Below, piece after piece: positions 1-6,985 of a stretch of DNA of 64,000 bases. The position numbers and the translations under genes are program-made. Numbering within the stretch: the stretch's first letter is position 1; each line of letters begins with the position of its first letter. The notes under the pieces were generated by a model. The model did no database searches, had not been told where the DNA came from, and saw only the letters and a list, made by a program, of their open reading frames with translations. The DNA lies in contig NZ_JACHLN010000004.1 in the NCBI RefSeq assembly GCF_014204495.1, positions 434,001-498,000 of the forward strand. The letters are read 5' to 3'. This stretch comes from Sphingomonas kyeonggiensis (lineage in GTDB: Bacteria; Pseudomonadota; Alphaproteobacteria; Sphingomonadales; Sphingomonadaceae).

Positions 1-2
1 CC

Positions 3-1898
3 AAGGCGGCGCTCGCCGCGCGCGTCGATGGCGAGCTGCGCGACATCGGCCGCCCGTTCGAAGGCGACGCCCAGCTCGCCCTGGTCACCGCCAAGGACGA
101 AAAAGACGCGCTGGAACTCGCGCGACACGACTTTGCGCACATCCTCGCCGAGGCAGTTCAGAATCTCTTCCCCGGCACCCAGATCACCTTCGGCCCCGCG
201 ACCGATGACGGCTTCTATTACGATTTCGCGCCCAAGGATCGCCCGTTCACGGACGAGGACCTGCCGGCGATCGAAGCCGAGATGCGCAAGATCATCGGCA
301 AGAACGAGCCGCTGATCCGCGAGGTCTGGTCGCGCCAGCAGCTGATCGATCGCTGGACCAGGCAGGGCGAGACCTTCAAGGCCGAATGGGCGCAGGAACT
401 GCCCGAAGGTGAGGAACTGACGGTGTACCGCGCCGGCAAGGGCGAGGACGCGTGGCTGGACATGTGCCGCGGCCCGCACCTCGCCTCCACCGGCAAGGTC
501 GATCCCAACGCCTTCAAGCTGACGCGCGTCTCGGGCGCCTATTGGCGCGGCGACCAGAAGAACGCGATGCTCTCGCGCATCTACGGCACCGGCTGGCTCA
601 ACAAGAAGCAGCTCGATGAGCACATGATGCGCCTCGAGGAGGCGGCCAAGCGCGACCATCGCAAGCTCGGCCAGGAGATGGACCTGTTCCACCTCCAGCA
701 GGAAGCGCATGGCAGCGTGTTCTGGCACCCGAACGGCTATGTCATCTACCGCGCGCTTGAGGATTATATGCGCCGCGCGGTGAACGGCGCGGGCAGCAAG
801 GAAGTGAAGACGCCGCAGGTGATGGACGCGCGCCAGTGGGAGCAGTCCGGCCATTGGGGCAAGTATCGCCAGAACATGTTCGTCATCCCCGACGAGACGC
901 CGAACATCGAGGACGAAGGTCCCATGGTGTCGGAAGGCGCGCAGTGGATGGCGCTCAAGCCGATGAACTGCCCGGCGCACATCCTGATCTTCAAGCAGGG
1001 GATCAAGTCGTATCGCGACCTGCCGCTGCGCCTCGTCGAGAATGGCTGCTGCCACCGCAACGAGCCGCACGGCGCGCTGCACGGGCTGATGCGCGTCCGG
1101 CAGTTCACCCAGGACGACGGCCATATCTTCTGCCGCGAAGACCAGATCGTCGAGGAAGTGCAGAACTTCTGCGAGCTCGCCGACCGGGTCTACAAGGATT
1201 TCGGCTTCACCTATTCGATCAAGCTGGCGCTGCGCCCCGAGAATCGCTTCGGCACCGAGGAGATGTGGGACCAGGCCGAGGCCGAACTGCGTGACGCGGT
1301 GGTCCGCGCCGGCATGGCGACCGAGGAATATGGCTGGGAAGAGCTGCCCGGCGAAGGCGCCTTCTATGCGCCCAAGCTCGAATGGCACCTGACCGACGCG
1401 ATCGGCCGCACCTGGCAGGTCGGCACGATCCAGTCGGACCGCGTGCTGCCCGAGCGCCTCGATGCGTCCTACGTCGCCGAGGATGGCGAGCGTCACCGCC
1501 CCGTGATGCTCCACCGCGCGATCTTCGGCTCGTACGAGCGCTTCATCGGCATCCTGATCGAGCATTTCGCGGGCAAGCTGCCGACCTGGCTCGCGCCGAC
1601 CCAGGCGGTGGTGGCGACGATCGTCTCGGACGCCGACGATTATGCGAAGGAAGTCGCCAAGAAGCTCCAGGCTGTCGGCATCCGCGTCGAGACCGATCTT
1701 CGCAACGAGAAGATCAACTACAAGGTCCGCGAGCATTCAGTGGCCAAGGTTCCGAACCTGCTCGTCGTCGGCAAGCGCGAGGCCGAGGAAGGCACCGTGG
1801 CGCTGCGCGTGCTGGGCAGCCAGGGACAGCAGATGCTGAGCCTCGACGAAGTGGTGGCCAAGCTGGTGGCCGAGGCGACTCCGCCCGACCTGGCATGA
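3..1898 (+). CDS. thrS: Threonyl-tRNA synthetase (5' end outside window)
   Basis: Charges tRNA-Thr with threonine in the cytoplasm. The reading frame is open from the first bases of the window, so about 30 N-terminal residues (part of the TGS domain) are missing; 631 residues are present. Visible parts: the end of the TGS domain, the editing domain with the HDFAH motif and LDMCRGPH, then the class II core with the zinc-site motif MNCPAH, motif 2 (RVRQFTQDDGHIF) and motif 3 around HRAIFGSYERF, and the C-terminal anticodon-binding domain ending in the GKREAEEG stretch. The stop codon overlaps the next start (ATGA), so the following small membrane protein is probably co-translated. Identification is secure. 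Confidence 0.97.
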   Translation, partial: KAALAARVDGELRDIGRPFEGDAQLALVTAKDEKDALELARHDFAHILAEAVQNLFPGTQITFGPATDDGFYYDFAPKDRPFTDEDLPAIEAEMRKIIGKNEPLIREVWSRQQLIDRWTRQGETFKAEWAQELPEGEELTVYRAGKGEDAWLDMCRGPHLASTGKVDPNAFKLTRVSGAYWRGDQKNAMLSRIYGTGWLNKKQLDEHMMRLEEAAKRDHRKLGQEMDLFHLQQEAHGSVFWHPNGYVIYRALEDYMRRAVNGAGSKEVKTPQVMDARQWEQSGHWGKYRQNMFVIPDETPNIEDEGPMVSEGAQWMALKPMNCPAHILIFKQGIKSYRDLPLRLVENGCCHRNEPHGALHGLMRVRQFTQDDGHIFCREDQIVEEVQNFCELADRVYKDFGFTYSIKLALRPENRFGTEEMWDQAEAELRDAVVRAGMATEEYGWEELPGEGAFYAPKLEWHLTDAIGRTWQVGTIQSDRVLPERLDASYVAEDGERHRPVMLHRAIFGSYERFIGILIEHFAGKLPTWLAPTQAVVATIVSDADDYAKEVAKKLQAVGIRVETDLRNEKINYKVREHSVAKVPNLLVVGKREAEEGTVALRVLGSQGQQMLSLDEVVAKLVAEATPPDLA

Positions 1899-2221
1899 AC
1901 CCGGCTACGCTCGCGATCTATGCCGGCGCCGCGCTGGCCGAGATCGCGGGCTGCTTCGCCTTCTGGGCGGTACTGCGGCTGGACAAATCGGCCTGGTGGT
2001 TGATCCCCGGCGGCGTATCGCTCGCCCTGTTCGCCTGGCTGTTGACGCTAAGCAGCACCGACGCGGCCGGGCGAGCCTATGCCGCCTATGGCGGGATCTA
2101 CATCCTCGCCTCGCTCGGCTGGATGATCCTGGTCGAGCGGGTGCCGCCCACGCGCTGGGACATGGCCGGCGCGGCGCTGGCAGTGGCGGGATGCCTGGTG
2201 ATCCTCTGGGGAAGGCGCTGA
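1895..2221 (+). CDS. YnfA/UPF0060 family small membrane protein
   Basis: A 108-residue hydrophobic protein with four predicted membrane segments, starting MNPATLAIYAGAALAEIAGC. The glutamate in the first helix (ALAEIAGCFAFW), the phrase AAYGGIYI and the ending GCLVILWGRR match the YnfA/UPF0060 family, which resembles small multidrug-resistance transporters in size and topology; a substrate is not established. The start ATG overlaps the thrS stop and the stop overlaps the start of the next gene by one base, so the three genes look like one transcript. The family assignment is from recognisable sequence; transport function is inference. Confidence 0.85.
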   Translation: MNPATLAIYAGAALAEIAGCFAFWAVLRLDKSAWWLIPGGVSLALFAWLLTLSSTDAAGRAYAAYGGIYILASLGWMILVERVPPTRWDMAGAALAVAGCLVILWGRR

Positions 2222-2661
2222 TGCTCCATATTCGCCCTGGCACCAAAGCCGATGTCCCCCGGGCGCTGGCGATCTGGCGCGCAGCGGTCGACGCCACCCA
2301 TGGCTTCCTCTCGACCGCACACCGCGCCGAGATCGACACGATGGTCGCGGAGCAGTTCCTGCCCCAGGCACCGCTTTGGCTGGTCGAGGACGATGCCGGG
2401 GCGGTGCAGGCCTTCCTTGCCATGGACGGGACCATGATCGACGCATTGTTCGTCGATCCCGCCGCGCATGGCCGCGGCCTTGGCAGTGCCCTGATAGCGC
2501 ACGCCCTGTCCCTGTCTCCGGATCTACTGGTCGACGCCAACGAACAGGCGGATAATGCCCTGCCCTTCTATCTCGCGCGCGGCTTCGAAGTCATCGGGCG
2601 CTCGGAAAGCGATCCGGAGGGGCGGCCTTATCCCATCCTCCACTTGCGTTATGTCGGCTAA
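2221..2661 (+). CDS. GNAT acetyltransferase, YjaB-like
   Basis: A 146-residue single-domain GNAT acyltransferase that would use acetyl-CoA. It closely follows the E. coli YjaB pattern: WRAAVDATHGFLS near the N-terminus, QAPLWLVED, MIDALFVDPAAHGRGLG (the acetyl-CoA pyrophosphate loop), the LVDANEQ segment and the GFEVIGRSESDPEG-PYPILHLRYVG ending. YjaB is described as a lysine acetyltransferase; the target here is unknown. The start overlaps the preceding stop (TGATG), which fixes the start codon. It sits between thrS and infC, an unusual position that suggests insertion into an otherwise conserved translation-gene pair. Confidence 0.88.
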   Translation: MLHIRPGTKADVPRALAIWRAAVDATHGFLSTAHRAEIDTMVAEQFLPQAPLWLVEDDAGAVQAFLAMDGTMIDALFVDPAAHGRGLGSALIAHALSLSPDLLVDANEQADNALPFYLARGFEVIGRSESDPEGRPYPILHLRYVG

Positions 2662-2810
2662 AACCCGATATCAGCGTTACGTCCACGCCACAGTGCGCGG
2701 AATTTCGGCGGAAACGCGGTCGCCGGGCTACCGATTTGCCCCTTACTGCGTTATTGACCCGCCCAAACCCTGAGTCTGCAACAACAGGAGCAAGTCGTAT
2801 ACGTCCGCCC

Positions 2811-3344
2811 ATGAATCGCCGCTCGATGGTGGCACCGCCGATGAACGGTCCGCGGTTTAACGAATTCATTCAGTCGCCCAAGGTCCGCGTGATCGACCAT
2901 GAGGGCGAGAATCTCGGCGTGATGTACACGCGCGAGGCGATGGAACAGGCGCAGGAGCTTGGGCTCGACCTTGTCGAAGTGTCGCCCAACGCGGACCCGC
3001 CCGTTGCCAAGTTCCTCGACGTCGGCAAGTTCAAGTACGAGGCGCAGAAGAAGGCGAACCTCGCGCGCAAGAGCCAGAAGACGCAGGAGATCAAAGAGAT
3101 CAAGATGCGCCCGAACATCGACGATCACGATTACGACGTGAAGATGAAGGCCATCCACAAGTTCATCGGCGAAGGCGACAAGGTGAAGGTCACCCTGCGC
3201 TTCCGTGGCCGCGAGCTCAGCCATGGCCAGCTCGGCATGATCCTGCTCAAGCGTGTGCAGGAAGACTGCGCCGAGGACGCGAAGGTCGAGTCCTATCCGC
3301 GCATGGAAGGTCGCCAGATGCTGATGGTGCTGGCACCCAAGTGA
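2811..3344 (+). CDS. infC: Translation initiation factor IF-3
   Basis: Binds the 30S subunit, prevents subunit reassociation and proofreads the start codon. The N-domain (RFNEFIQSPKVRVID, ENLGVMYTREAME), the lysine-rich linker (KFKYEAQKKANLARK) and the C-domain (EIKEIKMRPNIDDHDYDVK, KVTLRFRGRELSH) are all present. The first standard start is ATG 2811 (177 residues), but the Shine-Dalgarno AGGAG at 2786-2790 lies 20 nt upstream of it. The same SD is ideally placed (8 nt) for an in-frame ATA at 2799, giving 181 residues. infC in other bacteria uses rare start codons for autoregulation, so ATA is a serious alternative. The gene end is certain. Confidence 0.95.
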   Translation: MNRRSMVAPPMNGPRFNEFIQSPKVRVIDHEGENLGVMYTREAMEQAQELGLDLVEVSPNADPPVAKFLDVGKFKYEAQKKANLARKSQKTQEIKEIKMRPNIDDHDYDVKMKAIHKFIGEGDKVKVTLRFRGRELSHGQLGMILLKRVQEDCAEDAKVESYPRMEGRQMLMVLAPK

Positions 3345-4216
3345 TGCACAAGGCGCGAGGGCTGCTGATCGCGGCCCTCGCCGCCCTTCCCCTCCCGGCA
3401 GCGGCACAGACCGCCGCCTCTTCCACCACTTCCGAAGCCAGCGAGCCGATGGCGGTGCCCGCCGGCTATCGCCAGGTCTGGGCCGACGAGTTCGACCGGC
3501 CCGGTGCGCCCGATCCCGCCAAGTGGCGCTACGATACCAGCCGCAACAAGGCGGGCTGGTACAACAACGAGCTCCAATATTATGCCGCCGACCGGCCGGA
3601 GAATGTCCGGATCGAGAAGGGCCATCTCGTCATAGAGGCGCGCAAGGAACGGCTGGCCGACAAGCCCGATTTCGGCGGCCAGGACTATGCCTCGGGCAAG
3701 CTCGTCACCGCCGGCATCGCCGAATGGACCTATGGTTTTGTCGAGGTCCGGGCCAGGCTCGCCTGCGGGCGCGGCGTCTGGCCGGCGATCTGGATGCTCG
3801 GCATCGACGGCAAGGCCGGCTGGCCTGCGCTCGGCGAGATCGACATCATGGAACATGTCGGCTGGGACGAAGGCCGGGTCCACGGCACGATCCACACCAA
3901 GGCCTATAATCACGCCATCCACACCCAGCGCGGCGCCAATACGCTGCTTGCGGATGCGTGCACCGCCTTCCACACCTACCAGCTCGACTGGACCAACGAT
4001 CGCATCCTGATCGGAGTCGATGGCCGCGCCTTCATGCGCTTCGACAATGACCATAAGCGCGATTCCGCGACCTGGCCGTTCGACAAACCCCAGTACCTGA
4101 TCCTCAACGTCGCCGTGGGCGGCTGGGGCGGGCAGAAGGGCATCGATGACGATGCCTTCCCGTCCCGGATGGACGTCGATTTTGTCCGGGTCTGGCAAGC
4201 GCCGACACCTCGATAA
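3344..4216 (+). CDS. Glycoside hydrolase family 16 (beta-glucanase/laminarinase type), secreted
   Basis: A 290-residue protein with an N-terminal signal peptide (MHKARGLLIAALAALPLPAAAQ) and a GH16 jelly-roll domain. The catalytic motif EIDIMEHVGWDE (nucleophile E, D, acid/base E) and WPAIWMLG upstream of it are diagnostic. GH16 enzymes cleave beta-1,3 or mixed beta-glucans or related galactans; subsite specificity cannot be read here. The start ATG overlaps the infC stop (TGATG), although coupling of the two functions is not expected. A sulfatase follows 70 bp downstream on the same strand, which may point to a sulfated polysaccharide substrate, but that is inference. Confidence 0.92.
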   Translation: MHKARGLLIAALAALPLPAAAQTAASSTTSEASEPMAVPAGYRQVWADEFDRPGAPDPAKWRYDTSRNKAGWYNNELQYYAADRPENVRIEKGHLVIEARKERLADKPDFGGQDYASGKLVTAGIAEWTYGFVEVRARLACGRGVWPAIWMLGIDGKAGWPALGEIDIMEHVGWDEGRVHGTIHTKAYNHAIHTQRGANTLLADACTAFHTYQLDWTNDRILIGVDGRAFMRFDNDHKRDSATWPFDKPQYLILNVAVGGWGGQKGIDDDAFPSRMDVDFVRVWQAPTPR

Positions 4217-4285
4217 CGGTGCCATCCCTCGTTGAAGGCTGCACGGCCGTGAAGCATCCTCGCGCCCAGTTTGGGGAGAGGAATC

Positions 4286-6367
4286 ATGGCGACCAGCACT
4301 GCCGGGGACGCTACCGCGCGTCCGAACATCCTGCTCATCACCTGTGACCAGTATCGCTTCCCCCGCTTCGCCTATGGCGCGGAGGGCGGGTTCGACGCGG
4401 AGCTCAAGGAGATACTGGGCTTCCAGGGCGAGATCGGCACGCATAACCGCTATGCCGAATATTTCCCCGGGCTGCTGCGGCTGCGCGAAAACGCCGTGGT
4501 GCTGCGCAACCACACGATCGCCGCCTCGGCCTGCACACCAAGTCGCGCAGTGATCTACACCGGCCAGTACGGCACCCGCACCGGCGTCACCCAGACCGAC
4601 GGGCTGTTCAAGAACGGCGACTCGCCCAACTTCCCCTGGCTCGACGCCGACGGCATCCCGACGCTGGGCAGCTGGATGCGCGAGGCCGGTTACTCGACCC
4701 ATTATTTCGGCAAGTGGCACGTCTCCAACCCACCCGAGCACAGCCTGAAACGCTATGGCTTCGACGATTGGGAAGAGAGCTATCCCGAGCCGCACGGCGC
4801 CCAGCCCAACAATCTGGGAATCTACCGGGACACCGGCTTCACCGACAGCGCCTGCAGCTTCCTCCGTCGCCAGGGGCTGGCGCTCAACTACAACCGGGTG
4901 TCGGCCGAAATGGCGGTGCAGGACCCGGCCTCGACCGGTCCGGACGTGGACAGCATCCCGCCCTGGTTCGCGGTGGTCTCGTTCACCAACCCGCACGACA
5001 TCGCCACCTATCCCGGTGTGATCGCCCAGGCGCTGCCGGACCATCAGAACAAGCGCGGCACCCAGTCGATCTTCGGGCCGCTGACCGTGCCCGGCAAGCA
5101 CCAGAAGACCCCCGCCCCCATCGCCGGATCGATGCGGATTCCGCTCAATCCGCTCGACTTCCCGCAGGAATGTTCCCGCGCCTCGCCCACGCAGAACGAG
5201 GATCTCTCGACCAAGCCGAGCGCGCAGCACGAGGCCGCCTACAAGGTCGGGCTCGCGCTGGCGGCCAAGGGCGGGTTCAACATCGTCAATGGGCTGGTCG
5301 CCGCCGGCGAGAACTGGCTCGAACAGCACGACCTCGACCCGACGCTCGATCCCGAGAAGGCCGCCGCGCGGCGCAAGCGGCTCGCGCTGCAGCAGTCGCT
5401 GAAGAGCTGCATTCCCTTCCAGCTCGCCACCGAGGATCAGGGCGGGCCGGACGCGAATTGCGTCCAGTTCCTGCAATTCTATGCCTGGCTGCATTCGGTC
5501 GTAGACCAGCACATCAACGCGGTGCTCGACGCGCTCGAGCAATCGGGCCAGGCCGACAATACCATCGTCGTGTTCCTGACCGATCACGGCGAATATGCCG
5601 CGGCGCACGGCATGATGATCGAGAAATGGTACACTGCCTATCAGGAAGCGCTGCACGTGCCGGTGGTCGTGCAGTTCCCCAAGGGTGGGCGGGACCTGGG
5701 CCAGGACGTCGTCGCGCCGGAGCCCGCGCAATATGACGGGCTTACCAGCCATATCGACATCCTGCCGACCATCCTCGGCCTTGCCGGGGTCAGCGCGGAC
5801 GAGCGGCACGCGATCAGCCAGAAGCTGGCGCTGAGCCGCCCGGTGCCGCCGCTGCCCGGTGTCGACCTTTCGGCGATCATCACCGGCGTCGCCACCAAGG
5901 GCGAAATCGCGGTGACGCCGATCGTCGAGCCCGACGGACAGGAGCGCGAAGGCGTGCTGTTCATCACCGACGACGACATCACCGCGCCGCTGCCGCTTTC
6001 CCGCACCGCGCAGGGGCGGCACAGCTATGAGGAGTTCGACGTCTATCTCGACGTGGTCGACAGCGTAATTCACGGCAGCGATGGCAAGGGGCCGGTCTCG
6101 CTCCGGCGCGGGCCGGTGAAGCAACCCAACCATGTCCGCGCGGTGCGCACCCACGAGTTCAAGCTGGTTCGCTATTTCGATCCTTCCGGCCACGAGCCGC
6201 AGGAATGGGAGATGTACGACCTGCGCGGCGACCCGATCGAAGCGAACAACCTGGTGCAGGTCACGGTGACCCCGCCGACGATTCGCGAGGGGCTGCCCGC
6301 GGCACTACAGCAGGAGGCCGACAAGCTCGCCCAATTGCTGCGGCGGCTGGAATTGCGCGACCTGTAG
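4286..6367 (+). CDS. Type I sulfatase (alkaline phosphatase superfamily)
   Basis: A 693-residue hydrolase. The N-terminus PNILLITCDQYRFPRF carries the first metal ligand, and SACTPSRAVIYTGQYG contains the CxPSR signature in which the cysteine is converted to formylglycine; the GKWHV motif and a late FLTDHGEYAAAHG metal-binding motif complete the active site. It is longer than typical arylsulfatases (450-550 residues) because of an insertion roughly between residues 250 and 370. No signal peptide is seen, so it may act in the cytoplasm like choline sulfatases. The start is ATG 4286, preceded by GGGGAGAGG. Substrate unknown; phosphonate-ester hydrolase activity cannot be excluded. Confidence 0.88.
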   Translation: MATSTAGDATARPNILLITCDQYRFPRFAYGAEGGFDAELKEILGFQGEIGTHNRYAEYFPGLLRLRENAVVLRNHTIAASACTPSRAVIYTGQYGTRTGVTQTDGLFKNGDSPNFPWLDADGIPTLGSWMREAGYSTHYFGKWHVSNPPEHSLKRYGFDDWEESYPEPHGAQPNNLGIYRDTGFTDSACSFLRRQGLALNYNRVSAEMAVQDPASTGPDVDSIPPWFAVVSFTNPHDIATYPGVIAQALPDHQNKRGTQSIFGPLTVPGKHQKTPAPIAGSMRIPLNPLDFPQECSRASPTQNEDLSTKPSAQHEAAYKVGLALAAKGGFNIVNGLVAAGENWLEQHDLDPTLDPEKAAARRKRLALQQSLKSCIPFQLATEDQGGPDANCVQFLQFYAWLHSVVDQHINAVLDALEQSGQADNTIVVFLTDHGEYAAAHGMMIEKWYTAYQEALHVPVVVQFPKGGRDLGQDVVAPEPAQYDGLTSHIDILPTILGLAGVSADERHAISQKLALSRPVPPLPGVDLSAIITGVATKGEIAVTPIVEPDGQEREGVLFITDDDITAPLPLSRTAQGRHSYEEFDVYLDVVDSVIHGSDGKGPVSLRRGPVKQPNHVRAVRTHEFKLVRYFDPSGHEPQEWEMYDLRGDPIEANNLVQVTVTPPTIREGLPAALQQEADKLAQLLRRLELRDL

Positions 6368-6585
6368 CGCTTTGCACCGAAACGGAAGTACACAAAGTAC
6401 AGGCCAAGAACCGGTTTTCAGCGGCCGCCGCGCAAGTTCCTTGCGCGCGCGAGATCCTATTTTTCCAACAACTTAAAGAGCGGCCCGGGCTGACCAGGAC
6501 CGCGCTAGCCCAGCAGGCGAAATCCTACATTGCAAGCCCCGCCATCGCTTGAGTCCCGGCTTTCGCCAGGATGACGGCCGGGCGC
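6368..6585. other. Convergent intergenic gap with a dispersed-repeat fragment
   Basis: This 218-bp gap separates two convergent genes. It has no supportable coding sequence. At about 6551-6577 there is a diverged copy (TCCCGGCTTTCGCCAGGATG) of the same dispersed repeat that occurs in intact inverted form near 52.2 kb. No clear rho-independent terminator was found. Confidence 0.5.
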
Positions 6586-6969
6586 TTATTGCGCCGGCGG
6601 CTCCCAAAGCTCGATCGGATTGCCCTCGGGATCGTGGATGCGGGCGAAACGGCCAGTCTCGGGCGTGTCCCACTCGTCCTTGGTGACGATCTCGATGCCG
6701 CGGGCATTGAGCTGCTCAAGCAGGCTGTCGAGATCGCGCACCCGGAAGTTCAGCATGTAGCTCTTGTCGGGCGCGAAATAGTCGGTCGTCGCCTTGAACG
6801 GCTCGAACACGACCCCACCCGGCTCGGGATGCCAGAACCAGGGGCTGGACTGCCCGCTCTCGTCCTTGCCGAAGCCGCCGCCGACACCCAGCACCTCGCC
6901 ATACCAGGCCTTGAGCCCCTCGGGGTCCTGCGCACGGAAGAAGAAGCCTCCAAACCCGACAACCGGCAT
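6586..6969 (-). CDS. VOC (glyoxalase/bleomycin-resistance fold) family protein
   Basis: A 127-residue protein of the vicinal oxygen chelate superfamily: two beta-alpha-beta-beta-beta repeats, first VVGFGGFFFRAQDPEGLKAWY, second beginning YMLNFRVRDLDSLLEQL and ending ARIHDPEGNPIELWEPP. The final E in IELWEP is a usual metal-ligand position. The family includes glyoxalases, dioxygenases and resistance proteins, so the substrate is undetermined. ATG 6969 is preceded by AGGAAAGGGG, which decides the start over an upstream in-frame extension. It lies 16 bp downstream of glnD on the same strand and could be read through from it. Confidence 0.85.
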   Translation of the reverse strand: MPVVGFGGFFFRAQDPEGLKAWYGEVLGVGGGFGKDESGQSSPWFWHPEPGGVVFEPFKATTDYFAPDKSYMLNFRVRDLDSLLEQLNARGIEIVTKDEWDTPETGRFARIHDPEGNPIELWEPPAQ

Positions 6970-6985
6970 TCCCGATCCCCTTTCC

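Noticed and set aside
3293..6193. 966-residue open frame on the minus strand opposite the GH16 and sulfatase genes
   Set aside because: It is the reverse-strand shadow of two well-supported genes in high-GC DNA; the translation has no domain and is rich in R, G, A and P.
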